From assembly GCA_001655205.1 (NCBI GenBank), contig LPNZ01007791.1, positions 1 to 21,755 on the forward strand: a DNA stretch of 21,755 bases, written 5' to 3'. The first letter of the stretch is position 1. Every line of letters begins with the position of its first letter. Made by a program: the position numbers and the translations under genes. This DNA is from Lenisia limosa. Its lineage: Eukaryota; Breviatea. The notes beneath the pieces were generated by a model. The model was given only the letters and a program-made list of their open reading frames with translations. It did not search any database and had not been told where the DNA came from. This document shows, piece by piece, positions 1 through 9,600 of this stretch.

Positions 1-105
1 TATGACACTACCCTTAAATATAGAGGAAACACCTCAAAACTAGGTTAAAATCCCCTCTCCCCAATTCTAGACCTTACACACCCCTCAAATGCGAGGGGAG
101 CTTAC

Positions 106-3100
106 CCGGTCGTTTGAATGAAGTCGGCATGCAGGTTGTTCTCGAAAGCTACTGCGTCGAAGGATGCCTAATTTCGTAAATATCTGAGAATACACAAATG
201 CTGCCTAATTTCAATCATGTCTGGACTTATCGCGATCATTGTATCACGTGTAGATTATTAATTTTGTTATCTATTTATGACTAAAATGGTGACTTGGAAT
301 TAGATTACAGGGCGCTTTTCTTCTTGCATTATTTTGACTCGATAGTCTTTCATAAGACCACTCCAAAAAAGGCCTTAAAAAACACAGACCTTGCGTTCAT
401 CTTTTGACCCCCACTAACAAATAAACTAAAAACCCCGCAAACCTGGGTTTGGTCGCCGATGAAGAGGAACACGGGACGGGACTTCTTGCTCTTAACATCG
501 GAGTCGGTGGAGCGGTAGGACGGCCTAGGGTGTTAGGGTTTGTCTAAACAAAATGCAAATTGAATGGGCTTGTCTGAATAGGTCGAGTAAGGTGTTTCTA
601 AACCAAGGCCAATTGAATTAGGGGACTTCACTGTGGTCCAGAAAACATGACCGAGATTTTCGACAAATCCTCGAAAACTTTCGATTTTCATTGATATATT
701 CCAGCACAGTATATCTCTAGGAGGACTGGGGTGGAACTTGGGACTAAACATGGGATGGAAAGTGTACTACTTGTTTTTGTTTTTGTGTTTGTTTGGAGTT
801 TCAGATTATTCGGTTAGTGATTAGCACCTTTACGCCAGTATTCTTCATCGAAATTTCCTTCGTTTTACCCCCCCCCCCCCNNNNNNNNNNNNNNNNNNNN
901 NNNNNNNNNNNNNNNNNNNNNNNNNNNNNNNNNNNNNNNNNNNNNNNNNNNNNNNNNNNNNNNNNNNNNNNNNNNNNNNNNNNNNNNNNNNNNGACATTC
1001 CGTAGGACTTCACTCCAGCTCCCTTGAACCTAAAAGGATGATGGAAGATAGACTGAATAGTATGATGGAATATTAATTGTGAAATGAGGCATGATAGAAA
1101 AAAAAAAGCATACATATATATTACATTATGCAATATTAAATGTAAAAAGGATAACGTGGTAGAAGATAGACTGAAAAGTGTATACATACTACATGATGCA
1201 ATAATAATTGTAAAGTGAGGCATACCGCAGAAAATGGAAGACAAAGCTAATATGAGATATTCATTTGTCCCTAGATTCGCTCACATTTTGAGAGAAGGGT
1301 ACCCATGGACGTCGTAAGATGAACACAAATCTGAGAAGTTAGAGAAGATACGATGAGCATCATTGAAGGCTGAGAGAAATATAAATGATTCTCCTTTTTT
1401 TATCAGAGAAGTGGCTCCTGGAGGAGGAGGGAGGGGGAGTAAAGTTGGACAATTAATGAAAAAAAAAACAAACCCAAATTTGGCTAGGGGTGGGGGTGGG
1501 GTGAAAGGCATCAACAGTGTTATTCTTAACCCTCGGCAATGTTCATATTATTGTCTCCTGACCCTCCCTCTTATCTTTTCTAATATCAGATATGACCCTC
1601 TTAACTTTTCGAATATCAGATATGACCTCTTATCTTTTCTAATATCAGATATGTTGCTCCTATCTTTTCTAATGTCAGATAAATATCATATGTTCATCTT
1701 ACCCCTCCCCCCACCACCACCACCACAAATGGTTTCAGATTATCCAGTATTTCACGCAAATATTCATCATTAATTAGTTTCAGCCCCCCTCCTCACCACT
1801 AGCTACCCCGCAGTCAACGCTGACGATTGCAGCGTCCTTCGTTTCGGCAAAGGTTTCACCGAGGGTTTCCCAGACAGGAATGAGACGCTTGCTTGGGGGG
1901 TAAAATTGGAAAAAGAACAAAACAAAAACCCCAGATATAAAGCCTTAATATGACCGACTCAATCTTGACAGCTTACCAGTGGGTACACCAAGTCTAGATA
2001 GTAAGTTGCGAAAAAAAAAAACAAAAAAAATAGTGATAAACTAAAAGGAGAAACTTTTTGAGTAGGAAATAGTAAACACTCAACATTAAAGAGAAATATG
2101 AATACGTCTGATATGATGATACCATAAAAAAAGAAGAAAAAAATATCATATATTAGTATACATGTACTACATATAGTATATATATGACAATACTTCCAAA
2201 AATCAGAGAAAAAATCTGATACAATGTTATGTAGTAGATATTGGATATAGCATAATAATAATATTAGTATCAGACTACTTCATCTGGTCATTTGCCTGAA
2301 GTATATGGGGAAACGGACCAAGCTGCCGATAACTTCAGTGATAAAAACAGACTTCTACTATTGGCCCTTTGAGCCTCCCCCTTTAACCACGCCATCAAGT
2401 CTATAAGTAGGGCTTCCTTACGGTGCGAAAAAGTCCGGTATAATTCGATATATTTCGATATATTTCGATAGTTTGTCGATCTTTTTCGTACCGGAGTGAA
2501 GCCCGATTCACAACGCATGAGGGTCGTAGAAATGGACTTCAACACTATCTCTTGCCAACAAATGCACAAAACGAAGAGACATACCTGGAAGAACTTGACA
2601 AAAACGACCTTGTGGGATTTGATGAGAGAATCGAGGCCTTCTTGGTCTGTCACAGTCTGATGTGTAAAGTTATTTTGCTCAGGGAAAAAGGGTGGGTTTT
2701 TTAAAACAAGAGAAATAATAAACATTAGAAATAATAAATATATAGGGATACCATAAACAAATTATGATGCTTTGGGCTTCGTGAAAAAATTTGAAGTGGA
2801 ACGTATTGTCACGAAAACCTCCATCCATTCCAGACATTTTGATTTCAAATTTAACCAGTTACTTTCCTCAAAAAGGTCATTTTAATGCCAAAAAAAAACA
2901 CGTGTAGATTGAAATCAAAACGATTGGACTACTTTTCAATTGATAATTAACATCACAAACATTAATAGTAACGTAATGTTTTCCGCTTCCGTCAGATAGT
3001 TCATTTTAAAACAAATCGTTTGTTTCATTTAAAGCACAACACAAAGAAAAAGCGTGAAGATAATACCTCTTCAAACACAAGAGGAAACATCCAAAACGCC

Positions 3101-3335
3101 AAATAATAACATTAAACCGAGTGAAATACCCAGTTACCAGAACTACATCCTCCTTAATTGGCTCATTGGCATCGATCCATCCAGCATCCTCATCTTCATC
3201 CTCGTCTGCGACAACCTAAGACGGTCAGAACGATTTGAGACAGGAAAAATGTTCTGCAATGCGTACAACTGATCCAGCAGCGACAAGCGAGAAGAGGAAG
3301 AGTAGTCCGAGAAGAAATACGCTCAAGGTCTTCAT
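106..3335 (-). CDS. Protein disulfide isomerase / TMX3-like thioredoxin-domain protein, 5' part (continues past left edge)
   Basis: Exons in transcript order: 3335-3270, 3215-3138, 2656-2585, 1993-1977, 1891-1797, 1330-1285, 1029 into the gap at 993, 524-443, 167-106. Phases match at every junction that does not cross the gap. The start ATG sits in GCCACCATGAAG. Residues 1-21 form a signal peptide (MKTLSVFLLGLLFLFSLVAAG), followed by an acidic DEDEDED stretch. A thioredoxin fold follows: beta strand VVFVKFFQ, active site TWCTHC-KRL, then PVWETLGETF, VDCGVASDLCSSYDV, and the cis-proline loop HGYPSLKMFKGAGVKSYGM. After the gap, SRPVFLFIGDQTQ and ASFDAVAFENNL resemble the redox-inactive b-type domain that follows the first domain in TMX3-like proteins. 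Family members form or rearrange disulfides in the ER lumen. The C-terminus, and so any membrane anchor or KDEL-type signal, lies outside the window. The family is clear; TMX3-like is the best subfamily guess. Confidence 0.9.
622..737. repeat. Degenerate H1 palindrome copy
   Basis: It begins GGGGACTTCACTGTGGTCC and keeps the internal TCGACAAATCCTCGAAAAC block of the H1 family, but its right arm is decayed. It lies in a disulfide isomerase intron. Confidence 0.6.
816..880 (+). repeat. PC element ending in poly-C, beside a gap
   Basis: TACGCCAGTATTCTTCATCG followed by AAATTTCCTTCGTTTTAC and a poly-C run. It is nearly identical to 20981-21027 near the other end of the window. The right end runs into the N-run. 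Confidence 0.8.
881..993. other. Assembly gap inside the disulfide isomerase gene
   Basis: N-run flanked on the left by poly-C. It swallows the 3' part of the exon starting at 1029 (last readable residues SYGM), and possibly one more exon. Confidence 0.99.
1436..1490 (-). repeat. PC element, decayed copy
   Basis: On the minus strand it reads AAATTTGGGTTTG, a T-rich stretch, then CCAACTTTACTCCC. This is the PC family with several substitutions. It lies in an intron of the disulfide isomerase gene. Confidence 0.6.
1561..1682 (+). repeat. Tandem repeat, period about 30, four units
   Basis: Units share CTTATCTTTTCTAATATCAG followed by ATATGACC, with diverged outer copies. It is intronic. Confidence 0.85.
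1893..1936 (-). repeat. PC element supplying a 3' splice site
   Basis: On the minus strand the element ends CCAATTTTACCCCCCAAG and its last AG is the acceptor for the exon 1891-1797. It fills half of the 85-base intron between the active-site microexon and the next exon. Confidence 0.75.
1977..1993 (-). other. 17-base microexon carrying the CxxC active site of the disulfide isomerase
   Basis: The exon is ACTTGGTGTACCCACTG, with acceptor CTAG before it and donor GTAAGC after it. It encodes TWCTH plus the first two bases of the second active-site Cys, completed by the C at 1891. Skipping it would both shift the frame (17 is not a multiple of 3) and remove the redox site. It was found by searching the interval between KFFQ and KRLIPVWE for a phase 0 to phase 2 exon encoding WCxxC. 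Confidence 0.88.
2410..2504. repeat. H1 palindromic element
   Basis: Left arm GGCTTCCTTACGGTGCG, right arm CGTACCGGAGTGAAGCCC, with an internal TCGATATATTTCGATA tract. It lies in the 591-base intron just before the active-site microexon. Confidence 0.85.
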
Positions 3336-3618
3336 GGTGGCCCTTTTCTTTTCCCTTCTACCGTTTAACTAATCTGAAATTGAATTATTAAGCACTTCAA
3401 CAACCGCCTTCTTGAGAAACCGGTTTAATTTTTCCTTTTCCTTTTATGTCAAAGATCTATGATCGCAAGCCAAAACGTTGGGTGTTGTTTCCTGTTTGGT
3501 TGTTGTTCTTTGTTTGCTTGTTGGCTTTCACAATAATCATATTTGTATAGTTGTTGTGAGGAGAGATTAAAACCAGTTGGAAATAGGAACGAGCAGATTA
3601 TCATCTTTCTCAGGGATC
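3336..3618. promoter_or_regulatory. Divergent intergenic region, presumed bidirectional promoter
   Basis: 283 bases separate the disulfide isomerase start (minus) from the cysteine-rich protein start (plus). It holds T-rich and GTTTG-rich tracts. I see no clear TATA box or named transcription-factor site, so the promoter role is inferred from position alone. Confidence 0.5.
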
Positions 3619-6600
3619 ATGATGTCCTCACTGCCAATCATACTCTATCTTTTTGCAGCATTGTGGTCGTCTTCGTTGGCAAACATCGTGACAACATCCA
3701 ATGGGACGATTAAAGCTTGTGTGGCCCCTCCGACAGAGAACTGCAGCCCAACTCGACTCGTATGCTGGCATGATCTTTTCTTCCTTGAGCGGACCACCAG
3801 TGTTGTGTGATAGGAGGGGGGTGATAATGGTGGAACCAGGTATACGTTCCCATCAATGCCGCCATTTTAAAATTAGCACCCAATCAAACTCCTAATTCGC
3901 ACTAAAACCCACAAAGTCAATTATTTACTATCGTCACTACCTTCACCACCTTCACCACACACTGGGTGACTTTTTGTTAGGCTCTACCTTCTTAGTTCAC
4001 GTATTGTTAGAGATGATCAGGACGGCTTCGGCCTGATATAATCTTGATTTTTATTTCTCATTTCGTTGTAGGAAGACTTGAATGCTCTCAAAGTGAATGT
4101 ACGAATTGGGAGGGTAAATTACAATCAACATTGTAATAAAGTGGTATAAGCTGTTTCATGGAGTTCTTAATTACTAGTATTGTTATTAAGTTCTTCTTCG
4201 ATAGTAGTGTTATGAAGTTCTTAACCATTAGGAAGTTCAATCATAATTATTAGTATTGTTATGAGTGGTATATGAAGTTCTAAACCATCAGCACTGCCTC
4301 TTGGCGCCTCTCACACTTAACGGAGCTACTCTACTTTGTGACGATACTTTCGTTACCAACGGAGAAGGCACTTGTCAGGTGCGTTTCGTCGGCTGGTGTA
4401 GAACTCAAGTATACAGTGACTGAAATAAGTCCTGTCGATCGATTTTTGTTGAGAATTCTCTATAAATCCTTGATAATAATTCCATCTTTTGGAATCGAAA
4501 CAAAATCGGTAGTCTTAAGATTACTGAAGAAATTGACACATTCAGGTGGAGTGTAAGGGCAGCGTTCCTGCAGAATCCTCGATTTCCTGCACCAAAGCAG
4601 GGGGATGGAGCGGACCAGCTCAGTGCATTAGTATGGCTTGGGGTGTTGCGAATTCGGCTCATCTAAATATTCGGTCGTTTATCGATATTTTGGCAGTGCT
4701 TTTCGGACCGTTGGGAAGTCCTACTGATAACCGGTTCAGGTAACTGTTTGACGAGTAATGGCGTCTTTTATGTCCCCTCAGTTGGCCAGGATGGTGGGGG
4801 GTAAATTAGAATATTTATGGAACAAAAAAAGCCCAAATCAACTCTGTCCTGGTGGGGGGGGGGGTAAAATTGGAAAATTTATGAAACAAAAAAGCCTAAA
4901 TACTCTGTTGGCTNNNNNNNNNNNNNNNNNNNNNNNNNNNNNNNNNNNNNNNNNNNNNNNNNNNNNNNNNNNNNNNNNNNNNNNNNNNNNNNNNNNNNNN
5001 NNNNNNNNNNNNNNNNNNNNNNNNNNNNNNNNNNNNNNNNNNNNNNNNNNNNNNNNNNNNNNNNTTGTATTACCTTCCCCTTAGTCTACTGCCAGGACGG
5101 CTACATGCTTGTGGGCACTGTTCAAGGCACATCATCAGGCTCCCCGGTGGGATGCTATGTTGTGTTTATTACAATACAATATCTTATATGGTCTGGACGG
5201 CTTCGGCCAGATACAACTTTATTTATTTCTCATCTCTATAAGTTGATGAGTTGGCATGCTATGTTGTGTCTGAAATGGGTTGGCGGCAACTTCTTACATC
5301 ATTTAACTCATTTAACTAACATTTATCTTTAGCTGATAATCGTTTCACTTCATCTCAACTCATTTCATTCATTTCACTTCATATACCTTGTCTTTAAAGC
5401 ATTTCACTTCATCTCACGTTACCAGGTTTATGACTGGGACCAAGACTTTGCGGTGGGAAAAGGAGTGAAGGGAAGGGGTGTTGCATATTTGTATGTAGCA
5501 AATCGTCTATAATTGTGTATCAATATGATATGTAATGCTTCCCTACGGTTCCAAAAAAGACCGAATCTCTCGATAAATCCTCGATAAATATCGATATATA
5601 AACGGTCTTTTTCGGACCGAAATGGCATAGAATCATGATAAATATAATTTGTATAGTACATATAATAATACATATGATATAGCATATAATTAACATTCAA
5701 ATTTGGCCTAATGAGTTGAGAAGGGGGGCGGGTTGGTGAGTTGAAGTTGAGATAATTAGTTAATAGGAGGGTAACCCCCCCCCCCTCCGTTGTTGATTTC
5801 NNNNNNNNNNNNNNNNNNNNNNNNNNNNNNNNNNNNNNNNNNNNNNACCAGTGGAACCGGCCTTCTTGCTTTGAGCAAATTTACTGCTGGATCGGAGCTG
5901 AAGTTGAGTGGTATTTATTTTGATTTTATTGTTTTCAACCATTGTACGATAAATCAGAGGTGTAAGGCAAATGATTGGGTGAATTAATTAATTCTATTAA
6001 TTCAATATCTCTTAGTAGCGTGATGGTGTGGAGGGCTTCGACAGATACAACCTTATTTTGTTAATTCTCATTGCTATACTATAGAGTATATATATTACAT
6101 ACATGCATAGTATGCTACAGATTGTAATCCTACACCTGGTGTTGAAGGCTTTAGCATCTACTTTCTCTCACATATTCCGCCCTCGTCCCGCCTTCCCCCC
6201 ACTCTCTCCCTACGTTTCCCTTTACTACATATCCTAATCTTTCGGGCTAGGCAGGCAATGAATTGGAATAAGCTGACAATCCTCACCTGCACTTACACCC
6301 TCTCCCCAGGTTTGACTGTACTCTGGATGGAACCAATTGGAGTTCTTACACGCGGCCTGCTGGTAGGTGTTGCTANNNNNNNNNNNNNNNNNNNNNNNNN
6401 NNNNNNNNNNNNNNNNNNNNNNNNNNNNNNNNNNNNNNNNNNNNNNNNNNNNNNNNNNNNNNNNNNNNNNNNNNNNNNNNNNNNNNNNNNNNNNNNACAA
6501 ATTAACGAAAGGATAAATCTGAAACTCCAAACAAAAAAACAAGCAGTAACAAACACGAGCAACAAACGCTAAAACTAGACAAATGCCAGATGTCAGAAAC

Positions 6601-9600
6601 ACAATAACAAAAACAAACCCGAGTCAGCCTCTTGACGAATCCCACCACCGTTCGATCACCCTAACGTACCTGTCAAGCGTTCAAAGGGGGAGGGGGGTAA
6701 AATACGGTTCTTTAATTGGGAAACAAACGACAGAAACAAATCCTTGAAATGCTTCCCAAATGCTTGTCAACAGAGTTGTTTTTGGTTTTTAATTTTTTTT
6801 TTTTTTTTNNNNNNNNNNNNNNNNNNNNNNNNNNNNNNNNNNNNNNNNNNNNNNNNNNNNNNNNNNNNNNNNNNNNNNNNNNNNNNNNNNNNNNNNNNNN
6901 NNNNNNNNNNNNNNNNNNNNNNNNNNNNNNNNNNNNNNNNNNNNNNNNNNNNNNNNNNNNNNNNNNNNNNNNNNNNNNNNNNNNNNNNNNNNNNNNNNNN
7001 NNNCGGAAGTTGGCGTGTTCGGCCGCGTGTCATATTGGATCTGCGGCTATAATACCTCGGTTGGAGGGGGGTGGGGGTCATGTACATTGACCGGGATCAG
7101 TCTTAACCGATTTTCCTTGGGAAATCACATTGCAAATCGGTCAAGACTTGTTCCGGTCTTTGTACATATATTACATACATAGTATAATAAGGGGTGAGTG
7201 TGAGCGGTTTTTCATACAGCGCTAACGGTTTTAGAACCTTGCAGTTGCGGGTGTTGGGCTCTGCGCGGGGACAAGTGCGGATAACTTCGCCAATCATTTG
7301 TGGGATAAAAAGGAATGCTAATGAAACTCCATTCTTTTTATTGTATTCTTGTAAAAGTTTTCTATTCTGTTCAATTTGTCGCATATCATATGTACATGTA
7401 CATACATATCATATATTGTACATTGCTTTAATATTATACCATAGGTTGTTGGTATGGAAATGTCTTTTTTGAAGAGCAGTCCTAACTTAAAATAGGCAAA
7501 TCAGAGGAGAGGTCCACCTTTTTGATACCCCCCCACACACACTCCGTCTTGTGCCGCGCAACCCCTCTCTTCATTAACATCATTACTTGGGCTTCCCTAC
7601 GGTCCCAAAAAACACTGATTTCTCGATACATTCTCGTTACTGGTCTTTTTTCGAAGCGTATGGAAGCCCAATTCAATAACACTGTTATATCCTCATTAAC
7701 ACCATTTCAGCCCCCTTCACCATTAGCACTGTTATACCCTTCATCATCAGCATCATTTCAGCCCCCTTTTACTAACATCATTAGATCGTCCTTCATCATT
7801 AACATCATTAGAGCCCCTTCATCATTTTACTAACATCATTAGAGCGTCCTTCACAACGTCGAGCGGATCCCTTAATATCGGCTGTGGCAATAGCGGAACC
7901 AATGGCGGAACCACTTCAAGGTGGGTGGGAGGTGGATTATCAGTGAAAAGTCCATATGACTACCAATGTTACACCCCTAGCTGTCTCTCTCTCTTTTGCC
8001 ATATGTACAGGTCTTATGTTGCGTATTGGTATCTGTATTATGAAAAATCATATGTAAAACCATACGTTTGATATAGTCTGTGTTTTTGTATTCAATTATC
8101 TTCGATTATCTGATTTTTTATTCCATGCTATGATATAATGGGGAGACACACAGAAAGCTATGTGTAGAGAGTTGTAAGGCAGATGAATGAAGTAATATTT
8201 ATAATTCAGTACCTCTGATAAGCGTTTTGGACGGCTTCGGCCAGATACATCATACAACCTTGTTTTTTTTTCTCATTGCTATAATTGTCTTGCTATTGCG
8301 GTTATCAACGGAAACTCATGATTTAGATGGAGAATGTGGGTCAAAGCAACCTAGGCTGGATCTTTATTATTTGATAATATGTATAACAACAGTGTGTACA
8401 CAGTTAAGGAGAATGTGGGTCAATAAATATTCTACTAGAGTCCTGTCATCTAATTAGTGACGCGCATGAATAATGAGGTTCCCACTGTCCCTATCTACCA
8501 TCTAGCGAAACAGCAGCCAAAGGAACAAGGGAACGGATTTGGCAGAATTAGCGGGGAAAGAAAACCCTGTTGAGCTTGACTCTAGTCCGACTATCTATAT
8601 TAGACAATATCTAAGGGGTAGAGTGAATGGCCGGCGACACAAAGCCTTTCATTGATGTGAGAACGTAAAACGTGCCACACTGACACTTTACAACACCGTA
8701 CGTCAATGATATACTATATTTTATATTGTTTCGAAAGCATTGTGCCAGTTATTTTAACCCCATATCACTTTTTGTCAGTTTGCCCTTTGTGTCAGTTATA
8801 TTTGTTCAGCCCCTGACATTGCGGATATCAAAATATCAACGAAAGGTCCTTGTTTTTTTGACAAGGTCTTCCAAAAGAAAAAGTCGAATGAATTTAGAGA
8901 ATATGAAAACATGCGAAACAGCACCTGTGAGAAATAAAACAAAAAAATCACATCAACGCAACGTAGCTCACAGCACAACATAAAAGAGAAGAACAGAAGA
9001 AGAAAACCATAAAACTAGAGACACCCACCATAACAAATTACCAATGGCTACAGTACGAATCATCATCACACCGTCTAGTTACCACGGATTTTGAGTAGTA
9101 CGGCTGTTCCAAAAGACGAAGGCACTGTAGGGAGCATGCTTGTACTGCGAAGACCGACGAAAAAACCGGACTGTTTCCTGTAATGTAGCCTGTCCAATGC
9201 CCAATTGCAACGGTTTGCTGAAAGTGTAAGGAAATGTGCAGTAGAAAAGTAAGGGAAATGTGAAATGTAGTGGAAGGTATCAATGCAGAGTGCAAAAATG
9301 TGTGGAAATTTGCAGTGGAAAGTATTAAGAAATGTGAAGTTGAGATTATTCATAGAGTTGGGAAAATAAAACAAGGCATCTGGTCGAAGCTGTCAACACC
9401 ATCACGCTGATAACAGATATTGAATTATAGTATTGAATTCACACACTCATTTACCTTAACCAACCTGACAAACATCACAATGGCCTCGTACGGTTTCGAG
9501 GAGTTCTGGTATCGGGTAGGGAAGAAGGGTTTTCCAGGACTGTGGAGTCAGGCAGAAGCTTGTGAAAGATGGGATTATCTCAAAGAGAAAAAAAAAAATG

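Noticed and set aside
801-1244. Long minus-strand frame across the N-run
   Set aside because: Only the segment 1029-994 is a real exon. The rest is intron, and the frame is open only because of Ns.
3054-3272. Plus-strand 72-codon frame
   Set aside because: It is the antisense of disulfide isomerase exons 1-2, which have a strong start context, signal peptide and matching phases.
7004-7060. GC-rich bases after the gap, open in several frames
   Set aside because: No frame can be linked to a neighbouring exon because the upstream sequence is missing.
8227-8457. Plus-strand 76-codon frame over an F3 copy and the start of the rRNA fragment
   Set aside because: It is composed of repeat and rRNA-derived sequence. 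A short direct repeat (GGAGAATGTGGGTCAA at 8329 and 8408) also marks it as non-coding.
9075-9374. Minus-strand 99-codon frame
   Set aside because: It arises from the AT-biased tandem repeat at 9226-9345 and is antisense to the Cys-rich exon 9131-9212.
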